DNA of 5,737 nucleotides from ANME-2 cluster archaeon (GTDB taxonomy: Archaea > Halobacteriota > Methanosarcinia > Methanosarcinales > Methanogasteraceae), in NCBI GenBank assembly GCA_003601535.1, contig PIXW01000042.1, positions 1 through 5,737 of the forward strand, in the 5' to 3' direction. Positions 1-4,616 of this stretch are shown here, piece by piece. The notes under the pieces are model-generated. The model made no database searches and was not told where the DNA came from. It was given only the letters and a program-made list of their open reading frames with translations. The translations under genes were made by a program, and so were the position numbers. Numbering within the stretch: position 1 is the first letter of the stretch; each line of letters begins with the position of its first letter.

Positions 1-38
1 ATTTCTATAAATTTATCTACCTCTGTTCTGAAAGTCAT
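1..38 (-). CDS. possible 5' end of a gene downstream of trpC (partial, runs off left edge)
   Basis: On the minus strand an ATG lies at 38-36, 5 nt after the trpC stop codon, and the frame is open to the window edge. The visible residues are M-T-F-R-T-E-V-D-K-F-I-E, which look like an ordinary protein start with a charged amphipathic helix. Tight spacing behind trpC would suit a co-transcribed gene, perhaps another tryptophan gene, but twelve residues are too few to assign a family. No strong Shine-Dalgarno sequence is visible in the end of trpC, so translation might be coupled to trpC termination. The alternative is that this is non-coding sequence downstream of the operon. What is seen is the start codon and open frame; membership in a trp operon is inference. 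Confidence 0.35.
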   Translation of the reverse strand, partial: MTFRTEVDKFIE

Positions 39-43
39 ATACA

Positions 44-799
44 CTAAAGCGCATCGACCAATCTCTTTGTTCGATCAAACGGATCATCCATGATCGCAGT
101 TCCGACAAGAACCGCATCTGCTCCGGCATTGATCAAGCGCGCCGCATCTACCGCATCTCTGATCCCGCTTTCACTGATGATGATCCGGTCATCCGGAATC
201 AATGGAATCAGATGCTCTGTTGTGGATAAATCAATGGCTAATGTATTTAAATTCCTGTTATTTATACCTATAATCCTTGTTTCTGTATTCAGTGCATCCA
301 TCAGTTCTTTTTCGTTATGAACTTCGACCAGCGGTTCCAATCCATACACGAGAGATAAATCAACAAATTTTTTAAGATTATCTCCAAGTATACCAGAAAT
401 CAATAAAATCAAATCACTTTCAGTTTCATATATCTGTTTTTCATCGATTATGAAATCTTTTCTCAATACAGGAATCTTTACAGATTTTCTAACCGCGTAA
501 AGATTTTCCATCCCACCGTAAAAGAAATCCGGCTCGGTCAGAACCGAGATCGCTACCGCCCCACCTGCCTCCATCTCCAGCGCGATTTCTGATGCATCTT
601 TCGGAGTTATCTCACGTTTTTTAGTGGTCGGCGAGCCAGGTTTCACTTCTGCGAGTACGGGAATCTTGTTTTTATCTTTTTGACGTTGTATCAACGGGAT
701 AATATCACGATGATCGATCTCTCGGCGCATGTCTGCGGTATGCAGGTGCGCAACCCGACGCCGGGTGGATTCCAGTATATCGTCGATAACTCGATGCAT
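44..799 (-). CDS. trpC: indole-3-glycerol-phosphate synthase
   Basis: A 251-residue single-domain TIM barrel, close to the usual length of archaeal stand-alone TrpC. The enzyme converts 1-(2-carboxyphenylamino)-1-deoxyribulose 5-phosphate to indole-3-glycerol phosphate, the fourth step from chorismate to tryptophan, in the cytoplasm. Landmarks in order: beta-1 motif LAEVKPGSP (residues 49-57) with candidate catalytic E51 and K53; LRKDF (112-116) with K114; VEVH (158-161) with E159; GINNRN (178-183); SESG (209-212) with S211; and the C-terminal phosphate-binding segment VGTA (232-235). These match the known catalytic set of the family. The ATG at 799 gives the normal N-terminal helix. A TATA-like box centred 26 bp upstream suggests a leaderless mRNA. 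The stop is TAG, with a second in-frame stop (TGA) three codons on. The middle of the gene (about 240-480) is noticeably AT-rich compared with the rest of the window. Confidence 0.95.
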   Translation of the reverse strand: MHRVIDDILESTRRRVAHLHTADMRREIDHRDIIPLIQRQKDKNKIPVLAEVKPGSPTTKKREITPKDASEIALEMEAGGAVAISVLTEPDFFYGGMENLYAVRKSVKIPVLRKDFIIDEKQIYETESDLILLISGILGDNLKKFVDLSLVYGLEPLVEVHNEKELMDALNTETRIIGINNRNLNTLAIDLSTTEHLIPLIPDDRIIISESGIRDAVDAARLINAGADAVLVGTAIMDDPFDRTKRLVDAL

Positions 800-1097
800 G
801 GTGATTCATGGTGCTGATGAGATATAAAATTTGTATACATAGATTTGTGAGACCGCGAAATCGGTCATGGATAAATCGCTAACAGCAGAGGTGGTGTTCG
901 CGGCTGGAGATCAGCCGGTTGGTGAAAATGGGGGATTTCGTGAAAGCGCGGCTACAGCCATCGATTTTTAGGGAGATTTGATCTCTCAAAGTTGGGATAG
1001 AATGCACATACGGAGACGGACCGGAAGAACAAGAATAACGAATGAAATGGATCAGTACGACGCGCTAACAGCGATTTTCTCAAATAGGGGGGACTAG
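800..1097. other. intergenic region with three short hairpins; no recognised gene
   Basis: About 300 bases between the trpC start and the small ORF at 1098. Three simple inverted repeats are visible. The first is GACCG/CGGTC (851-855 with 862-866, 6-nt loop). The second is CGGCTG/CAGCCG (901-906 with 912-917, 5-nt loop). The third is GGGAGAT/ATCTCTC (971-977 with 981-987, 3-nt loop, one G-U pair). The 10-base word CGCTAACAGC occurs at 877-886 and again at 1063-1072. The stretch could be a long structured leader for the small ORF, a non-coding RNA, or a decayed gene. No known RNA family or riboswitch core is recognisable. Confidence 0.4.
819..833 (-). promoter_or_regulatory. TATA-like box (box A) for trpC
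   Basis: Read on the minus strand the site is CAAATTTTATATCTC, with a TTTATAT core at 828-822. The core is centred 26 bases before the trpC ATG. Archaeal TBP boxes sit about 26-27 bases before the transcription start, so the transcript would begin at or within a base or two of the ATG. No Shine-Dalgarno sequence precedes trpC, which agrees with leaderless initiation. The plus-strand reading, ATATAAAAT, could also act as a box for a rightward transcript starting near 850. This is inferred from sequence only. Confidence 0.5.
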
Positions 1098-1223
1098 ATG
1101 TATGTGAAGGATGCCAGAAGAACGGAAATTGTGGAGGAGTTTGTAGACTTGCTCGAAGACGGGTGCTCGGTCGAAGACTGGCTTTTCAAACTTAACTTTT
1201 CCAACCCTATACTGACGCCATAA
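867..1223 (+). other. open frame interrupted only by two TAG codons (possible decayed gene or readthrough ORF)
   Basis: From the ATG at 867 to the TAA at 1221 one plus-strand frame contains no TAA or TGA but has TAG at 969-971 and 1095-1097. It therefore reads as three consecutive segments of 34, 41 and 41 sense codons; the middle segment has an ATG at 1002. A further in-frame TAG lies upstream at 840. The segments share a loose pattern: M-D then LTA at residues 5-7 of the first, and M-D then ALTA near the end of the middle one, ahead of a GD pair. The third hairpin of the region begins on the last base of the first TAG. Three readings are possible: chance openness, a decaying gene, or TAG readthrough. 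TAG is the normal stop of trpC, the marker 8 gene and aroB' here, which weakens readthrough. No family is recognised. Confidence 0.22.
1098..1223 (+). CDS. hypothetical small protein, 41 residues
   Basis: An ATG-initiated ORF of 41 codons ending in TAA. The codon immediately before the ATG is an in-frame TAG, so in the standard code this is the earliest possible start in its segment. A strong purine run, GGGGGGA at 1087-1093, sits about 4 nt before the ATG and looks like a ribosome-binding site, which is unusual in a window whose other genes mostly lack one. The product is acidic and amphipathic: a basic start (VKDARR) is followed by a probable helix with TEIVEEFVDLLE, then a second segment with SVEDWLFKL, ending FSNPILTP. 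It has one cysteine, no signal peptide and no membrane segment. The gene converges on the marker 8 gene with only 8 bases between their stop codons. I do not recognise a family. It may be a real small protein or the 3' end of the longer TAG-interrupted frame. Confidence 0.35.
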   Translation: MYVKDARRTEIVEEFVDLLEDGCSVEDWLFKLNFSNPILTP

Positions 1224-1231
1224 TGTTCGAT

Positions 1232-2071
1232 CTACGCCGGCTGCTTATGCTCCGGGAGCACAGGAAGCGGCATCGTGTTGATCAGTACCGGCGTTGTGAT
1301 CTCTTTTGCCCGCTCGATCACGAGTTCCTTTCCTTTTAGCGTCAGCGCAAAGAGTGGAATCGCTGTTCCAACCTGTGCCAGCGGTTTTACGAGATTGCGG
1401 ACATGCGTTGATGCGCAGCCTGTCACAATATCGACCGAATCCAGCAGGTCATGTACTTCCGATCGAGATAGCGCTGTGATGTGTGCTGCGATTACGAGAG
1501 CGGACACGCCAAGCCCGGACTCGATTTCCCTGATCTTAAGTGCTGTCACAGGATCGATAACAGTGACCGCAATCCGCTTGTAGCCCAGTTCAACTGCACG
1601 GCGCACGCCTGCTGCAGGATCGATGCTCGCGGCATCCGGATCGACTACGATTCCGCCGCGCTCTCTGATCCCATCGATGATCCTGGAGATCGGCTCGGTC
1701 TCGATCAACCCTGAAATCTGTGCACCCATGCCCTGGACGAGTTTCGGATTATCGGTTATGACTGTTCCTGCGCCATCGCATGCTGTAACCGTTGTGTCGA
1801 TCAACCCTTTCCTGAGCCCTGTCATCATCACCTCTGATGCGCCGAAGTTCACGAAGACGTCCACATCGAGGTTGCGCTCCGGCGTGAACATCCCGAGTTC
1901 TCTGATCCGAAACTCCATATTCGTGCGAACCGCATCCTCTGTGATCTCTTTTATGCCATGGACCTTGTCGAAGAGCGGACACCACCTGATACAGGGTTTA
2001 CCGACATCGACGACTCTGCCATCCACAATCGTGACCTTTGTTGTTCCAAGCATCTCCATTATGTGTGGCAT
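1232..2071 (-). CDS. methanogenesis marker protein 8 (DUF2099 family)
   Basis: This family is found in archaea with methyl-coenzyme M reductase; its biochemical role is not established, and a part in MCR or cofactor maturation is only guessed from co-occurrence. From the ATG at 2071 the product is 279 residues. It begins MPHIMEMLG, then has an IVDGRVVDVGKP segment, a CIRWCPLF motif with a Cys-X3-Cys pair (C27, C31), MEFRIRELGMFT (52-63), VNFGASEVMMTG (74-85), TACDGAGTV with C98, GLIETEPISRIIDGI (121-135), and TGCAST with C219. The four cysteines suggest a metal or cofactor site (inference). The longest frame begins at a GTG at 2113 and adds 14 residues. I prefer 2071 because family members as I recall them begin close to the H-I-x-E-x-x-G segment, and because a TTTAAA box lies 28 bases before this ATG. 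Neither start has a Shine-Dalgarno sequence. The stop is TAG. Confidence 0.88.
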   Translation of the reverse strand: MPHIMEMLGTTKVTIVDGRVVDVGKPCIRWCPLFDKVHGIKEITEDAVRTNMEFRIRELGMFTPERNLDVDVFVNFGASEVMMTGLRKGLIDTTVTACDGAGTVITDNPKLVQGMGAQISGLIETEPISRIIDGIRERGGIVVDPDAASIDPAAGVRRAVELGYKRIAVTVIDPVTALKIREIESGLGVSALVIAAHITALSRSEVHDLLDSVDIVTGCASTHVRNLVKPLAQVGTAIPLFALTLKGKELVIERAKEITTPVLINTMPLPVLPEHKQPA

Positions 2072-2094
2072 GATGGTATGTTCGGATTTAGATA

Positions 2095-2104
2095 CCTTTA
2101 AATC
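2095..2104. promoter_or_regulatory. near-symmetric TATA-like box between the marker 8 gene and tRNA-Ala
   Basis: The sequence CCTTTAAATC contains the perfect palindrome TTTAAA (2097-2102). Its centre is about 29 bases before the first base of tRNA-Ala on the plus strand and about 28 bases before the ATG at 2071 on the minus strand. It is therefore correctly placed to serve both divergent transcripts, with a short 5' trailer for the pre-tRNA and a leaderless mRNA for the marker gene. If the GTG at 2113 were the true start, this box would lie inside the coding region. Inferred from spacing and sequence only. Confidence 0.45.
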
Positions 2105-2128
2105 AATGCGCACACAGTATCAGGATAT

Positions 2129-2201
2129 GGGCTCGTAGATCAGCTGGAAGATCGTCGCCTTTGCAAGGCGAAGGCCCTGGGTTCGAGTCCCAGCGAGTCC
2201 A
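2129..2201 (+). tRNA. tRNA-Ala (anticodon UGC)
   Basis: A complete 73-base cloverleaf without an intron. The acceptor stem is GGGCTCG (2129-2135) with CGAGTCC (2194-2200). The D stem is GATC/GATC (2138-2141, 2150-2153). The anticodon stem is TCGCC/GGCGA (2155-2159, 2167-2171) around loop TTTGCAA with anticodon TGC at 2162-2164. The variable loop has 5 nt. The T stem is CTGGG/CCCAG with loop TTCGAGT. The third acceptor pair is G-U, the classic alanine identity element for alanyl-tRNA synthetase. The discriminator is A at 2201, and CCA is not encoded, so it must be added after transcription. The tRNA reads GCN alanine codons, GCA best. The next gene begins 5 nt after the 3' end, so the primary transcript probably continues into it. 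Confidence 0.98.
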
Positions 2202-2206
2202 CTCAG

Positions 2207-3352
2207 ATGAAAGCGAAAACTGCATGGATCAAGGCAGATACTGGTAACTGGGATAGAGACAAGGATAGGATCACCACCAGTCTCGAATCGGGTGTGGAGT
2301 GTGTGCTCACATCGGAAGATCACATCGAAAAGGTGCGGGAGCTCGGCGAGATCAAGGTGGCGTCACCACTGCCTCCTGCCAGCGATGTCATGCCAGACAT
2401 CGTTGTAGTCGGTATCGGCGGGGAAGGCGATGGAACAAATCCACTTCCTTCTGATTTAACAGGTTCGATGGATCTCATCACCGCTGAACAATTATCTTCC
2501 GAAGGAAGAACGGTTGCCGGGTATGTGGTCATCCGTGACAAGAGTTATGAACGGTTCGCGGTCGAACTAGGCTATGTCTGTGATTATCTGATCGCAATAG
2601 GGACTGATTGGAAGGTTATTCCACTCGAAAACCTGATTGCAGGTCTATTTGAGGAAGACGTAACAATTATAACCGGCGTCCAGGATGCGGATGAGGCAAA
2701 ACTCGCGATCGAAACGCTTGAACACGGCGCAGATGGCGTTCTCATAGATACCGATGATCCGTCAGAGATCAAACGTATCGCAGGCATAGTCGAACGCTCC
2801 GGGGTACCGGTAGTACCGCTGCAGGTTGCAACTGTGACAGCGGTGAAACCTGTGGGCATGGGTGACCGGGTCTGCGTGGATACCTGCTCGCTTATGACGG
2901 TCGGAGAAGGGATGCTTGTTGGCTCGCAGGCTAATGGGCTCTTTCTGGTACAATCGGAGGCAGAGGACAGTCCGTATGTGGCATCCCGTCCGTTCAGGGT
3001 CAATGCTGGTGCTGTGCATGCGTACGTGCAGGTCGGCGACAGGACACGGTACCTATCAGAACTCGAAGCAGGCGATCTGGTGACGACAGTGGACGCGAAA
3101 GGCGGGCAGAAGGATGCGGTCGTCGGCCGTGTCAAGATCGAGAGACGCCCTCTCACACTTGTCGAGGCTGAAGTTGGCGGAAACGTGATAAAAACGCTTT
3201 TACAGAATGCCGAAACGATAAAACTTGTTGGAGCGGACGGTCTTCCGATATCGATTGCGAATCTCAAAGCCGGTGATGAGGTGCTCGTCCATTACGAGGA
3301 TTCGGCGCGGCATTTTGGTATGAAGATCGATGAGACAATCATCGAGAAATAG
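2207..3352 (+). CDS. aroB': 3-dehydroquinate synthase II (archaeal type)
   Basis: A 381-residue member of the archaeal family that makes 3-dehydroquinate from 2-amino-3,7-dideoxy-D-threo-hept-6-ulosonate by NAD-dependent oxidative deamination and cyclisation. It replaces the classical AroB route to chorismate and so supplies the pathway that ends partly in TrpC at the left of this window. Family landmarks: the N-terminal segment WIKADTGNW (7-15); the barrel-like middle; MGDRVCVDTCSLM (218-230) followed by GEGMLVGSQANGLFLVQSE (233-251); RPFRVNAGAVHAY (261-273); GRVKIERRPL (307-316); TLLQNAETI (330-338); and the C-terminal RHFGMKIDETIIE (368-380). The ATG at 2207 gives the normal family N-terminus and lies 5 nt after tRNA-Ala, leaving no room for its own promoter or a Shine-Dalgarno sequence. 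The stop is TAG at the expected end of the family. Its last 14 bases overlap the convergent UPF0282 gene. Confidence 0.95.
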   Translation: MKAKTAWIKADTGNWDRDKDRITTSLESGVECVLTSEDHIEKVRELGEIKVASPLPPASDVMPDIVVVGIGGEGDGTNPLPSDLTGSMDLITAEQLSSEGRTVAGYVVIRDKSYERFAVELGYVCDYLIAIGTDWKVIPLENLIAGLFEEDVTIITGVQDADEAKLAIETLEHGADGVLIDTDDPSEIKRIAGIVERSGVPVVPLQVATVTAVKPVGMGDRVCVDTCSLMTVGEGMLVGSQANGLFLVQSEAEDSPYVASRPFRVNAGAVHAYVQVGDRTRYLSELEAGDLVTTVDAKGGQKDAVVGRVKIERRPLTLVEAEVGGNVIKTLLQNAETIKLVGADGLPISIANLKAGDEVLVHYEDSARHFGMKIDETIIEK

Positions 3353-4202
3353 CGTACAGTTCCTTCCGTCTCGCTTCAAGAGCCTCAATCTCTCTTCCGG
3401 CATACTCTGCAGCGGTTATAACCTTTTTTCCGGCATCATCCGCTGCCTCATACACAGGCGCGATTCGCTCTCTGTATTTCAAATCGCGCATAAAATGGTG
3501 ATCAGGAATGATCGTATGCGCGGGCGTTTCAGCAATAATCCGGATCATGTTCTCGATGCTGAGGTCCAGGCTCTTCTTCGAGTATCTGAATCCAAGCATA
3601 TAGGTCATCGGACCGTCCAGCACCACCACATCCGGCTGCTCATCGATCACGAACTGTATCTGCTCAGGCATTGACGGTCCCTCAACATCGCTCGTGTGAA
3701 TGAACTTCTCGCCACCGCATTCGATTGCTGTCTGCACAACATAACCAAGTCTTGGGTTCGTTCCATGACATACCGGCATCGAAAACCGGATACGAGTCGC
3801 ACCATGCCTGAATTCATTGTTATCTGAAATTTTTATGGATTTTGGAATACCTTCCAACTTCTTCAGGAAATACGATGCCCTTTTGGATTGGCTCTTGTTT
3901 ATATTCTCTTCCGGATGTTTTGTATAAAGGATCTTATTATTATACAGCAGGGGCTCTTCCGGATTGTAATGATCATAATGATAGTGTGAAACGATCAGGA
4001 TATCGGCATCCGCTGCATGAGTTTTTATGTCCTGCCACAATCCCGATTCTCTCAGAATTTCCAGCGGATGCGGAGGCAACTTGTATCTAATTGGACCAAG
4101 CGCCACGCCCGGATCGATCAGGATACGAAGATCGTCTGTCTCCACGAAGGTTGCCATTGATCTGGCACCGAAACTATCGAAGGCGAGTGGTGTTATCTCC
4201 AT
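3339..4202 (-). CDS. UPF0282 family metallo-beta-lactamase-fold protein
   Basis: A 287-residue archaeal protein with the metallo-beta-lactamase fold; the natural substrate of the family is unknown as far as I can tell. The metal-binding signature is SHYHYDHY (72-79), giving H73, H75, D77 and H78. Further likely ligands are H146 in PVCHGTN, D172 in HTSDVEGP, and H235 or H236 in IIPDHHFMRD. These would hold a two-metal centre typical of hydrolases such as phosphodiesterases or nucleases; the choice is open. There is no signal peptide or beta-CASP domain, so it is probably cytosolic. The ATG at 4202 begins MEITPLAFDSFGARSMA, the normal family start, and a TATA-like box lies 29 bases before it. 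The gene is divergent from TFS and overlaps the end of aroB' by 14 bp. The stop is TGA. The segment around 3820-3970 is more AT-rich than its surroundings. Confidence 0.88.
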   Translation of the reverse strand: MEITPLAFDSFGARSMATFVETDDLRILIDPGVALGPIRYKLPPHPLEILRESGLWQDIKTHAADADILIVSHYHYDHYNPEEPLLYNNKILYTKHPEENINKSQSKRASYFLKKLEGIPKSIKISDNNEFRHGATRIRFSMPVCHGTNPRLGYVVQTAIECGGEKFIHTSDVEGPSMPEQIQFVIDEQPDVVVLDGPMTYMLGFRYSKKSLDLSIENMIRIIAETPAHTIIPDHHFMRDLKYRERIAPVYEAADDAGKKVITAAEYAGREIEALEARRKELYAISR

Positions 4203-4224
4203 GATGTATCATTCACAAGAGACA

Positions 4225-4236
4225 CCTTTATTATGT
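4225..4236. promoter_or_regulatory. TATA-like box shared by the UPF0282 and TFS genes
   Basis: The only AT-rich block in the 54-bp gap between the two start codons is CCTTTATTATGT (4225-4236). Read rightward, TTTATTAT is centred 26 bases before the TFS ATG (4257). Read leftward, ATAATAAAGG is centred about 29 bases before the UPF0282 ATG (4202). Either or both genes could be transcribed from it with very short or no leaders. A weak AAGGA at 4246-4250 precedes the TFS ATG by 6 nt and could act as a ribosome-binding site if transcription starts further upstream. Inferred from sequence and spacing. Confidence 0.45.
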
Positions 4237-4256
4237 GAGATGGTAAAGGATGTCCC

Positions 4257-4568
4257 ATGGAATTTTGCCCGGAATGCGGCAGCATGTTAACGTTAAAGGA
4301 TGGCGTGCTGATATGCAGACACTGTGGGTTTACAAAGGAAAAAGAAGATAGTAAGCCTGTTTTATCGGTTGAACGGCGTACAAAGAAGACGATTGCAGTT
4401 CTCGAAGGTCAGGCTGACACCGGACTGCCAACCACGCATGTGCGGTGCGAAGAATGCGGCAATGACACCGCTTACTGGTGGCTGCGGCAACTGCGATCAG
4501 CAGACGAGAGCGAGACCAGATTCTTCCGGTGCACAAAATGCGGAAGAACATGGCGAGAATACGATTGA
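4257..4568 (+). CDS. tfs: transcription elongation factor TFS (TFIIS-like)
   Basis: A 103-residue two-zinc-ribbon protein, the normal length for archaeal TFS. It binds the RNA polymerase secondary channel and stimulates cleavage of the nascent RNA in backtracked complexes, aiding restart and fidelity. The N-terminal ribbon has C4-X2-C7 and C20-X2-C23 (FCPECG, ICRHCG). A linker of about 40 residues follows. The C-terminal ribbon has C64-X2-C67 and C92-X2-C95 (RCEECG, RCTKCG). The tip of the C-terminal hairpin carries the RSADE sequence with the acidic pair D83-E84 that coordinates the catalytic magnesium, so the protein should be cleavage-competent and not an inactive paralogue. The ending GRTWREYD is typical. 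The ATG at 4257 is fixed by the first zinc ribbon. It is divergent from UPF0282 and convergent with argD, 48 bp from its stop. Confidence 0.96.
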   Translation: MEFCPECGSMLTLKDGVLICRHCGFTKEKEDSKPVLSVERRTKKTIAVLEGQADTGLPTTHVRCEECGNDTAYWWLRQLRSADESETRFFRCTKCGRTWREYD

Positions 4569-4616
4569 TCCTGCGGTGACATTCGAGCATGATTTTATTG
4601 AGCAAACATGATCTGC
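4569..4616. other. short convergent gap between TFS and argD
   Basis: The 48 bases between the two stop codons include a modest T-rich tract, GATTTTATT (4591-4599). A weak inverted repeat, GAGCA (4585-4589) with TGCTC (4614-4618), has a 24-nt loop. No strong intrinsic terminator is visible for either gene; the T tract could serve as an archaeal oligo-T stop for TFS. Confidence 0.25.

Noticed and set aside
811..880. C/D box RNA suggested by CTGATGA at 814-820
   Set aside because: The base before TGATGA is not a purine in the needed register, and no CTGA D box is found at a suitable distance downstream.
877..1072. Repeated 10-mer CGCTAACAGC (877-886 and 1063-1072) as a mobile-element or CRISPR-like repeat
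   Set aside because: There are only two copies 186 bases apart, with no flanking duplication, no third unit and no cas or transposase gene. It is recorded only as part of the TAG-interrupted frame.
1623..2138. 171-codon plus-strand ORF opposite the marker 8 gene
   Set aside because: It is antisense to a recognised family member, runs into the tRNA 5' end, and shows no domain or ribosome-binding site.
2120..2323. 67-codon minus-strand ORF across tRNA-Ala and the start of aroB'
   Set aside because: It overlaps a perfect tRNA cloverleaf and the N-terminus of a recognised enzyme, so it is a shadow frame.
2584..3267. 227-codon minus-strand ORF opposite aroB'
   Set aside because: It lies entirely antisense to a gene with unmistakable family motifs, and its product is a low-complexity Ser/Thr/Pro-rich string, as expected from reading the complement of an ordinary gene.
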